Source: JAPPHA01 sp963662705 (lineage in GTDB: Bacteria; Pseudomonadota; Alphaproteobacteria; Rhodobacterales; Rhodobacteraceae). From it: DNA of 64,000 nt. Both the position numbers and the translations under genes were made by a program. A model generated the notes under the pieces. That model was not told the origin of the DNA. It worked only from the letters and a program-made list of their open reading frames with translations, and did no database searches. Where the stretch lies: assembly GCA_963662705.2 (NCBI GenBank), contig OY759767.1, positions 5,642,001 through 5,706,000 on the forward strand. The letters run 5' to 3'. The number at the start of each line of letters is the position of its first letter. The first letter of the stretch is position 1. Below, piece after piece: positions 1-7,878 of this stretch.

Positions 1-3
1 GGC

Positions 4-222
4 TTGACGGAGGCCTTCGAGCAGACCTTACGGGCGCGCCATCCTCTCGCGGAGTTCCACCTGGACGGCTTCGAGCTTGTCCATTCGGATTCCTATCGAT
101 CCATGCGTGCGGTGACATTCCGCTGGCCGTTCAGGATCAGACCGGCCAATGCAATTCTAACGCCAAGCACGGCAAAAAATTTCCAGCGTCATTCCGGCAT
201 CCTGATTGCTTTGCCGAACTGA
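4..222 (+). other. Short unrecognised open frame at window edge
   Basis: A 72-codon frame opens with TTG close to the window start. It shows no domain I recognise, no signal peptide and no clear Shine-Dalgarno site. It sits upstream of phnW, where phosphonate operons often carry a GntR regulator, but I could not match it to one. It may be the tail of a decayed gene or chance coding. Nothing else is visible up to the phnW start. Confidence 0.15.
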
Positions 223-361
223 TAGCCAGGCGAGGCAGGGGTCAATGACAACCTTCGACAGCATGACGGGATAAGGAATCCGGGTGTTTACGTCCGGGCG
301 CGCAAGGAATAGCATGACCCGATTGCATCCGGAATCTGCCGGGCATACGGGAGGGCCTGGA

Positions 362-1558
362 ATGGCAGTCGATTTCCCCTCTTTCGACCTCGATGTCGCA
401 GACCCGCCTTATTTGTTGACGCCCGGACCGCTCAACACGTCAGCGAATGTCAAAGCCGCGATGTTGAAGGACTGGGGGTCGCGGGACCTGGATTTCCGTA
501 GCATGACGGCCACGCTCCGGGCCAGGTTGCTTGAAATTGCCGGGGGGCAGGACGGCGGTCTCGAATGTGTGCCCGTCCAGGGCAGCGGGACATTCGCGGT
601 CGAGGCCATGCTCGGCTCATTGATTCCGCCCGATGCAACAACTCTCGTGTTGATCAACGGCGCTTACGGCCACCGCATGGCTGAAATCCTTCGCCGCCTC
701 GGGCGTGCATACCACTCCGTTGACAAGGGAGACAGTCTGCCAGTGACCATCGAGGATGTGGCTGCCGCACTGGATGAACACCCCGAGATCTCTCACGTGG
801 CCGTCGTTCACTGCGAAACCAGTACCGGAATCCTGAACCCGCTTACCGGGATTTCGGCAATGGTGAAAGGGCGAGGACGGACCTTGCTCGTCGATTCCAT
901 GAGCGCATTTGGTGCGTTGCCCGTCGATCGGGACACGATCCGGTTCGACGCATTGGCTGCCTCGTCCAACAAGTGCCTGGAAAGCGTTCCGGGAATCGGT
1001 TTCGTGATCGCCAGTACGCCTGTCATTGAGGCGGCGGAAGGAAACAGCAGGTCCCTCAGCCTGGACCTGCATGCGCAATGGACAGGTTTGAACCGAACCG
1101 GCCAATGGCGATTCACCCCGCCGACGCATGTGGTGGCCGCCTTGATCCAAGCTCTGGAGGATCATCGATGCGAAGGTGGTGTCGAAGGACGGCGGCGCCG
1201 CTATGAAATGAACAGGGACACGCTGGTCAACGGTATGCGCGAACTCGGGTTCCGGACATTGCTTCCGGATGCCTGGCTCTCGCCGATCATCGTGACCTTC
1301 CTGTGTCCTGGTTACGAAGGTTTTGACTTCGAACGGTTCTACGCGGCGATGAAGGACAAGGGATTCGTCCTCTATCCGGGGAAACTGACGGCTGCGGACA
1401 GTTTTCGAATGGGTTGCATCGGCAGGCTCGATGCAGGTGTCATGAAACTTGCGGTGAAGGCCGTGGCCGAAACACTGACAGAACTGGGCATTCCCGACGG
1501 CGACCCCGAGGTCGATAACCACCCGGAGGCACCCGCAAGCCAGTCGGGAAACCGGTGA
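362..1558 (+). CDS. phnW: 2-aminoethylphosphonate--pyruvate transaminase PhnW
   Basis: This PLP-dependent class-V aminotransferase converts 2-aminoethylphosphonate and pyruvate to phosphonoacetaldehyde and alanine. It opens with the family motif LLTPGPLNTS and carries the PLP-binding lysine in SSNKCLESVPGIG, near residue 204. Downstream blocks such as WRFTPPTHV and LYPGKLT are also typical. I chose the ATG at 362 because a GGAGGG site lies just upstream and the resulting 398 residues fit the family better; an open frame extends up to a GTG at 284. Its stop overlaps the ATG of the broken phnA, so the genes were translationally coupled. The frame looks intact. The family call is strong; activity depends on downstream enzymes that are broken here. 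Confidence 0.93.
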   Translation: MAVDFPSFDLDVADPPYLLTPGPLNTSANVKAAMLKDWGSRDLDFRSMTATLRARLLEIAGGQDGGLECVPVQGSGTFAVEAMLGSLIPPDATTLVLINGAYGHRMAEILRRLGRAYHSVDKGDSLPVTIEDVAAALDEHPEISHVAVVHCETSTGILNPLTGISAMVKGRGRTLLVDSMSAFGALPVDRDTIRFDALAASSNKCLESVPGIGFVIASTPVIEAAEGNSRSLSLDLHAQWTGLNRTGQWRFTPPTHVVAALIQALEDHRCEGGVEGRRRRYEMNRDTLVNGMRELGFRTLLPDAWLSPIIVTFLCPGYEGFDFERFYAAMKDKGFVLYPGKLTAADSFRMGCIGRLDAGVMKLAVKAVAETLTELGIPDGDPEVDNHPEAPASQSGNR

Positions 1559-2038
1559 TGGAAGCGCCCGTCACGGTCAACGGGCGGAAATACGGAACGC
1601 CCCTCGTTCCGGCGATCGTGATCTGTATCGACGGATGCGAACCCGCGTATCTCGACGTGGCGGTTTCAGCCGGACTCATGCCGAGTTTCCAAAGGATCCG
1701 GAGGTCTGGAACCTCTTGACTTGCGTATTCGGCAATCCCATCCTTCACGAATCCGAACAACTTGTCGATCGCCACGGGGGTTCCTCCTGCCGTCCACGAA
1801 ATATCGGGGAACACGTTCCTCGGCCGGGAATCCGGTGAAGAAGTGATGACGAACGACGTGTCGTTCCTGAGAGCCGAGACCGTGTTCGGGGCTTTCCAGA
1901 GATCCGGAGCCAGGGTTGCGGTCGTCACCGCGAAGGACAAGCTCCAAACGCTGTTGGGAGCAGGCCTGGATTGCGGGGTAGGCACTGCAGTCTGTTTTTC
2001 CGCCGAACGCTCTGCCGACACGACCTTTGAGACGAACG
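1558..2038 (+). pseudogene. phnA: phnA, phosphonoacetate hydrolase, 5' remnant
   Basis: The frame from ATG 1558 reads as the N-terminal part of phosphonoacetate hydrolase, the zinc enzyme that splits phosphonoacetate into acetate and phosphate. It has VICIDGCEPAYLD, with the metal ligand Asp at codon 25, and SFTNPNNLS, with the nucleophile Thr at codon 64, matching the numbering I recall for the Sinorhizobium enzyme. It continues through GVPPAVHEISGN and AFQRSGARVAVVTAKDKL. A TGA at 1717-1719 interrupts it in frame. The homology stops near 2038, where phnY sequence begins in another frame. The C-terminal half with the remaining metal ligands is missing, so this cannot encode an active enzyme. 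Confidence 0.88.
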
Positions 2039-2404
2039 GCTTGGCAGCTGCCGGTCGTCCTGGATCGGGTGCTTAAAGACTGTGAACTCGTGGTGGAAGA
2101 GACATTTGGGCCGGTCATCCCGGTCATTCGGGTTCCCGATGATGACGAAGACGTCATGAACATATCGAATTCCACCGCGTACGGACTGTCGTCCAGTATA
2201 TGCACGAATGATTTCAGGCGCATGCAGTAATACGTCAGCGGACTCAATGTCGGGACAGTCAACATCTGGGAGGTGCCGGGTTACCGTATCGAGATGTCCC
2301 CGTTCGGGGGAATCAAGGACAGTGGTCTCGGGTACAAGGAAGGTGTCCTGGAGGCTATGAAATGTTACACAAACGTCAAGACGTATTCACTGCCCTGGAA
2401 TTGA
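2039..2404 (+). pseudogene. phnY: phnY, phosphonoacetaldehyde dehydrogenase, 3' remnant
   Basis: This is the last third of an aldehyde dehydrogenase of the phosphonoacetaldehyde dehydrogenase type, which oxidises phosphonoacetaldehyde to phosphonoacetate with NAD. Visible blocks are VLDRV, VEETFGPVIPVIR, NSTAYGLSSSI, VPGYRIEMSPFGGIKDSGLG and the C-terminal YTNVKTYSLPW. The N-terminal NAD-binding part and the catalytic Cys region are absent. An in-frame TAA lies at 2228-2230. The fragment directly abuts the phnA remnant, which fits one deletion in an ancestral phnW-phnA-phnY order. It is non-functional. Confidence 0.88.
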
Positions 2405-2510
2405 ACCATGGCCCGAATGCCATAACGACCGCGCCCGCCGCGATCAGGAATCGTCGAATGCGCGCCCAATGCTCTGAAAGACCTGCGACCAGGAACAAGG
2501 TGGCGAAGTC

Positions 2511-3881
2511 TTGAACCGGAAGATGATTCATACGGAAGGTGAATCCGGCCAGTCGCCTGCCCGCAGGTCATGGCAGGAAGCATCTCTGGGCAAGGCTTCC
2601 AAAGACCTGCTTCTGCGCGACTCGGAAGCGTTCCTACACCAGAGTATCTCGACGCCATGCCTCGGGACCATCAGGCGGGCGGAGGGAATCTGGATCGAGG
2701 ACCTGGAAGGTCGCCGGTACATGGATTTCCATGGCAACTCCGTGCATCACGTCGGCTACGGGCATCCGGCCGTCATTTCGGCTATACGGAACCAGCTCGA
2801 GGAACTGAGTTTTGCTCCTCGCCGGTTTACCAATGAGACCGCGGTTCGGCTTGCCGAAAAGCTGATCGAACGATCTCCATGGGACGAAGGGAAAGTCCTG
2901 TTCACGACGGGCGGCTCGGATGCAATCGAAGTTGCGCTCAAGATTGCGAGAGCCGCAACCGGTCGATTCAAGACACTGTCGTTCTGGGACTCGTTTCATG
3001 GTGCCGGGTTCGGGGCCGCTTCGGTCGGCGGCGAATCGACCTTTCGCTCGCACATTGCCGGCCCGTTGCTGCCGGGAACGGAGCATGTGGCTCCATTTGC
3101 GTGTTATCGGTGCCCGTACGGACACCGCGAACCCGAGACCTGTGGCCTCGCCTGTGCCGAAATGATCCGGTACGTCCTTGGCCGGGAGGGTGACGTTGCG
3201 GCGTTCATAGCCGAACCGATGAGAGCCATCCCGTACGTTCCGCCGCGGGGATTCTGGAAGTCGGTGAGGCAGGCCTGTGACGAATTCGGAGTTCTGTTGG
3301 TATTCGACGAGATTCCGACTGGCCTGGGCAAGACGGGGCGGTTTCTGGCCTGCGAACACGACCAAGTGGATCCTGACATCCTGGTCCTGGGCAAGGCGCT
3401 TGGCGGGGGCGTACTGCCAATCGCTGCGGTGATTTCGCGCGAGGACCTTGATGTCGCCGGGGATTTTGCCATCGGCCACTACACGCACGAAAAAAACCCC
3501 GTCACCGCCTGCGCAGCCGTCGCAACGCTCGACATCATTGATTCCGAAGGCCTTGTGGAACGGGCGCGCGTACTCGGTGATCATGCCATGGGTCGACTCC
3601 GGGAATTCGCGGCGGGGCCCGGGCGGCCGATTGTCGGAGATGTCCGGGGACGCGGCCTGCATTTCGGTGTCGAGATCGTCGAGGGAACCGGAAGCAGGGC
3701 TCCTGACCCTGGCCGTGCGGAGCGCATCCTTTACTCTTGTCTTGATGCAGGCCTGAGCTTCAAGATTTCCCAGGGAAACGTCCTGACGCTGTCGCCGCCA
3801 CTGGTTATCGGAAGAGATGATCTGGACCGTGCCTTGTCGATTGTTGAGGCGGCCATCCTTGAAGAAGATCTGGAACGGTGA
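2511..3881 (+). CDS. pbfA: Class-III aminotransferase fold protein, probable (R)-1-hydroxy-2-aminoethylphosphonate ammonia-lyase PbfA
   Basis: This is a PLP fold-type I protein of the class-III aminotransferase family, about 456 residues from TTG 2511 or a few fewer from ATG 2523. It shows YMDFHGNSVHHVGYGHP, FTTGGSDAIEVALK, FDEIPTGLGKTG and the PLP lysine in LVLGKALGGG (Lys about 295). A CYRC...CGLAC cysteine set lies at 198-215. Known PbfA proteins sit beside phnW and release ammonia from (R)-1-hydroxy-2-aminoethylphosphonate to give phosphonoacetaldehyde. The family is visible in the sequence; the PbfA call leans on context and general resemblance, and another phosphonate-linked aminotransferase is possible. 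The frame is intact although the upstream phnAY genes are broken. Confidence 0.75.
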   Translation: MNRKMIHTEGESGQSPARRSWQEASLGKASKDLLLRDSEAFLHQSISTPCLGTIRRAEGIWIEDLEGRRYMDFHGNSVHHVGYGHPAVISAIRNQLEELSFAPRRFTNETAVRLAEKLIERSPWDEGKVLFTTGGSDAIEVALKIARAATGRFKTLSFWDSFHGAGFGAASVGGESTFRSHIAGPLLPGTEHVAPFACYRCPYGHREPETCGLACAEMIRYVLGREGDVAAFIAEPMRAIPYVPPRGFWKSVRQACDEFGVLLVFDEIPTGLGKTGRFLACEHDQVDPDILVLGKALGGGVLPIAAVISREDLDVAGDFAIGHYTHEKNPVTACAAVATLDIIDSEGLVERARVLGDHAMGRLREFAAGPGRPIVGDVRGRGLHFGVEIVEGTGSRAPDPGRAERILYSCLDAGLSFKISQGNVLTLSPPLVIGRDDLDRALSIVEAAILEEDLER

Positions 3882-4059
3882 TTTCCCGGCCGACGCGAGA
3901 ATGGCACGGCAAGCGGCCGAGGATTCTGGCCGGAGAATCCGCTTCAGCAGATTCCAGAGACCGGCGTTGCGGAGTCCTGGTTGTCTGTTGGTTGGAGTGC
4001 CGAACGTTCGAGATTGAACATTGAACTGGATTTTTGCCGGTTGAGTACTAGATATTCCC

Positions 4060-4143
4060 GTCTGACAAGCGTAGACAGGCAGCAACACCCCTTGCGGTTT
4101 CGACCTCAGGGTGCGGGGCCTTTTCGGAGGCCCCTGCTTTTTT
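4060..4143 (+). promoter_or_regulatory. Structured leader before the NYN gene, possible attenuator
   Basis: Three potential hairpins occur in a row. The first is GTCTGAC-AAGC-GTAGAC (4060-4076, one bulged G). The second pairs CACCC (4086-4090) with GGGTG (4109-4113). The third is an intrinsic terminator at 4115-4143. The CCCC of the second could instead pair with GGGG at 4115-4118, which would break the terminator stem. This is the layout of a transcription attenuator, or of a small RNA ending at the terminator. The alternative pairing is my inference from complementarity. Confidence 0.4.
4115..4143 (+). terminator. Rho-independent terminator hairpin
   Basis: A 7-bp GC-rich stem (GGGGCCT with AGGCCCC, loop TTTCGG) is followed by TGCTTTTTT. 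It ends 11 bases before the NYN start codon, too close for a separate promoter to be obvious in between. Confidence 0.7.
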
Positions 4144-4154
4144 GGTGATTTCCG

Positions 4155-4610
4155 ATGCGCACTTTCGTCTATGTGGACGGGTTCAATCTCAACTACGGTG
4201 CCCTGAAGGGAAGGCCCTGGCGGTGGCTGGATCCGGTCGCTTTGCTGAAGAAGGTGTTGCAGCCACAACACGAAATCGTTGCTCTGAAGTACTTCACGGC
4301 GAGGGTTTCAGAAACGCCTGGCGATCCGTCGAAGCCGCAACGTCAGGACGTGTATCTCCGCGCCGTGCAACGTTTCCGACCTGAGGTGGAGGTGTACTTC
4401 GGGCATTTCCTGAGCCATGCGGTCCGCATGCCTTTGGCCAGGCCGGAAGGAAACCGCCGCACAGTTGAGGTCGTCAGGACCGAGGAGAAGGGTTCGGATG
4501 TCAACCTTGCCGTTCATCTCCTGAACGACGGCTGGCTGGACCTCTGCGACTGCGCGGTCGTGGTGAGCAACGACAGTGACATCGCCGAGGCGATGCGCCT
4601 TGCGAGGTAA
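4155..4610 (+). CDS. NYN-domain (LabA/DUF88-like) putative RNase, C-terminally truncated
   Basis: The NYN domain is a PIN-like metal-dependent nuclease fold, usually acting on RNA. The conserved acidic residues are visible in VYVDGFNLNYG (near the N-terminus), KGSDVNLAVHLL and VVVSNDSDIAEAM. The frame stops at TAA 4608-4610, but reading through it gives HHGKRIGLVTPGTKAPSRQLR, which is family sequence up to about 4676; after that similarity ends. The last beta-strand and tail are therefore lost through a nonsense change plus loss of the 3' end. The nuclease core could still be made, but a pseudogene is equally possible. The start is the ATG just after the terminator-like hairpin, with only a weak ribosome site. 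Confidence 0.75.
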   Translation: MRTFVYVDGFNLNYGALKGRPWRWLDPVALLKKVLQPQHEIVALKYFTARVSETPGDPSKPQRQDVYLRAVQRFRPEVEVYFGHFLSHAVRMPLARPEGNRRTVEVVRTEEKGSDVNLAVHLLNDGWLDLCDCAVVVSNDSDIAEAMRLAR

Positions 4611-4917
4611 CATCACGGCAAGCGGATCGGCTTGGTGACACCGGGGACGAAGGCACCCTCGCGCCAACTCCGATTCCCGGTACGGGCATCCATAGACCCG
4701 GAAATTGGTAAACTTGCCCGCACCGATCTTTTGAACGACCTCGTGACTCTCCCGTTGCGCAGGCACCTGGCGTTGCATGCGGGAATCACGGAAAGGCTGA
4801 CGTGGCGTCATGTACGAAGACTCGGGGTAGGCGGAATCAGAACCCAGGTGCCCGCTGTAGACGTGACAACAACGCTTGGGTAGGAGGGCGGCCGCGCTGC
4901 AAAAAATGGAGGGTACA

Positions 4918-5133
4918 TTGGCTACGCACGTGGATTTCAAGCGCCTTGTAGCGGATTTCGCCAATCTCGAAGGACGTGCGACGATCAGCATAGGAACTAC
5001 GGGATTTGCCGGGGACGGTGACCGTCTTTTCCTGAATTTCAACGATGTGGGCATTCTTTTTTCGCACGAAGACGCCGAGGCGTTTCTCGCCGGTGCGGCG
5101 CGAGCGGCAAAGCGATTGGGCCACGAGGCCTGA
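4918..5133 (+). CDS. Small hypothetical protein (about 71 aa)
   Basis: A short soluble acidic frame begins at TTG 4918 behind GGAGGG; an in-frame ATG at 4906 is the alternative start. It has a hydrophobic pattern consistent with a small folded domain and ends AARAAKRLGHEA. I recognise no family. It lies between the NYN gene and the phosphatase fusion on the same strand, so it could be part of the same transcription unit. The good ribosome site and plausible composition are the only support. Confidence 0.4.
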   Translation: MATHVDFKRLVADFANLEGRATISIGTTGFAGDGDRLFLNFNDVGILFSHEDAEAFLAGAARAAKRLGHEA

Positions 5134-5494
5134 GTTTCCAAATTGACATGGCGGTTTCGGCAATTGCTGCCGCGCTTCTGCAAATTGCCGTCAGTGAACT
5201 GGCGTGAATTCACAACAAGGGTGAGACAACTCGTTTTCGACCCGAAAGAGTTCTTTTGGTCGACTCCACAGCGCCACGGGCTCAATGAACCGACCCGGCA
5301 GCGAATGCGCCCATATCCTTGCCGGGATTACATTCACCAGTTCCACCGGGCCGAAATTCCGTGCCACACTGCTCCCGGCTTCGATTCCCTAAAGAAAAGG
5401 GATGGCTTGCGTGCCACGCCTTGAAGCCAAACGGTCTCGATTGAAGCGGCATCGGAGTGCACGCAGGTGAATCGCAAGAGAAGAAGGAGAACAA
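5134..5494 (+). other. Gene-free stretch
   Basis: I see no coding frame with recognisable features here and no convincing repeat. The last bases hold the AAGGAG ribosome site of the next gene. Confidence 0.4.
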
Positions 5495-7063
5495 TTGGCC
5501 AGAACCAGCATTACACACCCCCTCCGTATTGACACCCTGCCTGTTGGAAACGGCAGCCTTGGCATCACCTTTTGCCCCGGCAAGAAGGGCGATAGCGCTC
5601 ATGGTGCTCCCTGGGCGCGCGATCTTGATCTCGATATGGACTCTATCGAGGTCTGGGGAGCGGCGGCGGTCGTGACTCTCATCGAAGACCATGAGTTCGA
5701 GATGCTATCCGTGCGGCCCCTCGGGGAAGCCGTGATGGCGCGCGGCATCGAATGGCATCACCTCCCCATCCGCGACCTCAACTATCCGACGCCGGAAACC
5801 ATGGCTTGTTGGCAAACCCTATCCCCACGGCTGCATCAGATCCTTGAGTGCGGGGGCAAGGTTCTTGTGCATTGCCGGGGTGGGTTGGGGCGTGCGGGTA
5901 CGCTTGCCGCGCTGATTCTCATCGAACGCGGCCGGTCTGCGTCAGATGCGATTCAGGAAGTTCGTTCAGTACGCCGCGGTGCCGTCGAGACGGTTGAACA
6001 GGAGCGCTGGCTGGAATGCTATGCGCAACACTACGGTCGGCCGGGCTTTCGGCTACATGGAAGCCTGATTGGAGGAGCAATCGGCGACAGTCTTGGCGCG
6101 GAGATCGAGTTCCTGTCGCTCGACGAACTACGGCGGCGCTTTCCAGATGGTATTTCGGATTTGCCGCCGCACCGGGGCCTGCGCGGCGCCATCACCGACG
6201 ACACCCAGATGACCCTCTTCACCGCCGAGGGGATGATCAGGGTGCATGTTCGCGGTGCCCTGAAAGGCATCTGCCACCCGCCGAGCGTGGTCCATCATGC
6301 GCTGTTGCGCTGGTATCGAACCCAGGGAGGCAAACCGCGTGTCGAGACTGATGATGTCGGCCTGATCTCCGATCCGCGTCTCTGGGCACGCCGCGCACCC
6401 GGCAATACCTGCCTGTCCGCACTGGCGGGGAGCGATCGCTACGGGGCGCCTGCGCGCAACGACAGCAAGGGTTGCGGCACGATCATGCGAGTCGCACCCG
6501 TGGCCCTTATGGCTGAGCGTGATCAGGTGCGTTCGCTTGCCGTGGAGACATCCGGGTTGACCCACGGTCATCCTACAGGCCAGCTCGCCGCCGCCGCATG
6601 GGCAGAAATGCTCGCAGACGCGGCGAACGGCATCGCCCCCGGGGAAAGTGCAGGTGCGATGGCAGATGCCTACGCACGCATCGATGGCGGGGACGAGACA
6701 GCCACGGCAATTCGCGCCGCACTTGATGCACCTCGCGACGGCAAACCCGAAACGGTCGAAACCCTCGGTGGCGGATGGACGGCAGAAGAAGCACTCTCGA
6801 TCGCGCTCTATGCCTGCCTCTGTGCCGGGAGTTTCGAAGAAGGACTGCAGATCGCTGTTTTTCACAGCGGCGACAGCGACTCGACCGGCGCGATTGCAGG
6901 AAACATGCTGGGCCTCATCGAACCGGCTGCCGCACTACAGCACAGATTTGCAGGGTCCATTGAATGCGTCGACTCCATCACGCGCATGGTGCTGGATCAT
7001 CTTCGCCTCATGCACGGGAGCGACACTGCCGAACGATTGTCCGACTTCTATCCTGGAGGCTGA
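5495..7063 (+). CDS. Fusion of dual-specificity-type protein phosphatase and ADP-ribosylglycohydrolase
   Basis: Two enzyme domains share one 522-residue chain. Residues about 1-175 resemble a CDKN3-like cysteine phosphatase: the general-acid region PIRDLNYP (Asp94) is followed by the CX5R loop HCRGGLGRAG (Cys127, Arg133). Residues about 185-515 are an ADP-ribosylglycohydrolase (DraG/ARH fold), with the metal-binding motifs TDDTQMT (234-240) and HSGDSDSTG (457-465). The first domain would remove phosphate from protein or a small ligand, and the second would remove ADP-ribose. The TTG start follows AAGGAG at good spacing. A Nudix hydrolase lies just downstream, suggesting linked ADP-ribose metabolism. 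Both active sites look intact; the true substrates are unknown. Confidence 0.88.
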   Translation: MARTSITHPLRIDTLPVGNGSLGITFCPGKKGDSAHGAPWARDLDLDMDSIEVWGAAAVVTLIEDHEFEMLSVRPLGEAVMARGIEWHHLPIRDLNYPTPETMACWQTLSPRLHQILECGGKVLVHCRGGLGRAGTLAALILIERGRSASDAIQEVRSVRRGAVETVEQERWLECYAQHYGRPGFRLHGSLIGGAIGDSLGAEIEFLSLDELRRRFPDGISDLPPHRGLRGAITDDTQMTLFTAEGMIRVHVRGALKGICHPPSVVHHALLRWYRTQGGKPRVETDDVGLISDPRLWARRAPGNTCLSALAGSDRYGAPARNDSKGCGTIMRVAPVALMAERDQVRSLAVETSGLTHGHPTGQLAAAAWAEMLADAANGIAPGESAGAMADAYARIDGGDETATAIRAALDAPRDGKPETVETLGGGWTAEEALSIALYACLCAGSFEEGLQIAVFHSGDSDSTGAIAGNMLGLIEPAAALQHRFAGSIECVDSITRMVLDHLRLMHGSDTAERLSDFYPGG

Positions 7064-7089
7064 ACGGTGAATCCCTCGCGGGGTGGCGA

Positions 7090-7199
7090 CCGACTCGGGC
7101 AGCATGGCGTTCGCGTCAAGGAACGGGGGCATCGCAGGAGCATGGTGGGTTTACCGTTTGCCGGGAGGCAGCAGACGGAGATGATATCATGACTCATTG
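7090..7199 (+). pseudogene. higB toxin 3' remnant, copy A
   Basis: This stretch resembles the end of a HigB/RelE-type toxin: GQHGVRVK is recognisable, and the end reads ADGDDIMTH where HigB normally has a VEIVDYH-like tail, with frameshifts between. It aligns by eye with copy B at about 7760-7878, sharing the GGCGnnCGCGTCAA core. It is too short and shifted to encode a toxin. The homology is modest. Confidence 0.4.
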
Positions 7200-7264
7200 A
7201 ACTCGTGCCTTTCAGGATAGAATGGCCGTATGGAGGAAACCGCCCGTCAAAAAATGAGGATCAA

Positions 7265-7744
7265 ATGTTGAGCACCATCCGGGACTCCGGCATCGCGCAA
7301 TTGGACAGACTTCGTCGGAGAGTGGTTTCGTTCTTTGGCGGGTCAACGGTAGGCGTGCGTGCAATTGTGATTGGAAGGGACAGGAACGTTCTACTGGTCA
7401 GACACAGATACCAGGATGGTTGGCAGACTCCGGGAGGGGGAGTTAAGCCATGCGAGAGTCCGATAGCTGCCCTGAAACGAGAGTTACGTGAGGAAACCGG
7501 TCTTGAAGCAATTGGTACGCCAGAACTATTGCACGTTTTTGTTCATAGTTATCGGGGCGTAACGGATTTCCCAATATTCTACCTCGTAAAATCATTCGAA
7601 GGTACCGCAACCATAATGGATCCCCGTGAAATCGCGGAATTGCAATGGGTCCCCTTGGAAACGGTCCCCAATGTTGCAGCACCCAAAACCGCGGCGTTCT
7701 TTTCCGAGTACCTGAGCGGTGCCGGCTACAGGGAACAGTGGTAA
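7265..7744 (+). CDS. Nudix hydrolase
   Basis: A 159-residue Nudix protein, which hydrolyses a nucleoside diphosphate linked to another moiety. The Nudix box matches the consensus GX5EX7REUXEEXGU exactly at residues 58-80, within GGGVKPCESP and RELREETGL. I prefer ATG 7265 because a GAGGA site lies just upstream; the open frame reaches back to GTG 7205. It is compact, with no extra domain. It lies downstream of the ADP-ribosylglycohydrolase fusion and between two higB remnants. ADP-ribose is an attractive substrate by context only; other nucleotides are equally possible from the box. Confidence 0.88.
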   Translation: MLSTIRDSGIAQLDRLRRRVVSFFGGSTVGVRAIVIGRDRNVLLVRHRYQDGWQTPGGGVKPCESPIAALKRELREETGLEAIGTPELLHVFVHSYRGVTDFPIFYLVKSFEGTATIMDPREIAELQWVPLETVPNVAAPKTAAFFSEYLSGAGYREQW

Positions 7745-7759
7745 TTTCAGGGTTCAGTG

Positions 7760-7878
7760 CGACCGATTTGGGCGAACATGGCGTACGCGTCAACGAGCAA
7801 TGGCGCATTTGTTTCGTCCGGCGTGAAGGAGACGCTTGGGAGGTCGAGATTGGCGACGATCACGATGAGCCACATTGA
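7760..7878 (+). pseudogene. higB toxin 3' remnant, copy B
   Basis: The frame ending at TGA 7876-7878 contains GEHGVRVNEQWRICFV and WEVEIGDDHDEPH, the C-terminal half of a HigB-like plasmid-maintenance killer toxin (RelE/ParE fold mRNA interferase). The N-terminal half is missing; upstream sequence is the tail of the Nudix gene. It overlaps the start of higA, the standard higBA order, so this was the partner toxin of that antitoxin and is now truncated. Confidence 0.65.

Noticed and set aside
2634..4271. Long 545-codon open frame on the minus strand over the pbfA-like gene
   Set aside because: It mirrors an aminotransferase gene with all motifs on the plus strand and has no domain of its own; it is an antisense effect of high GC.
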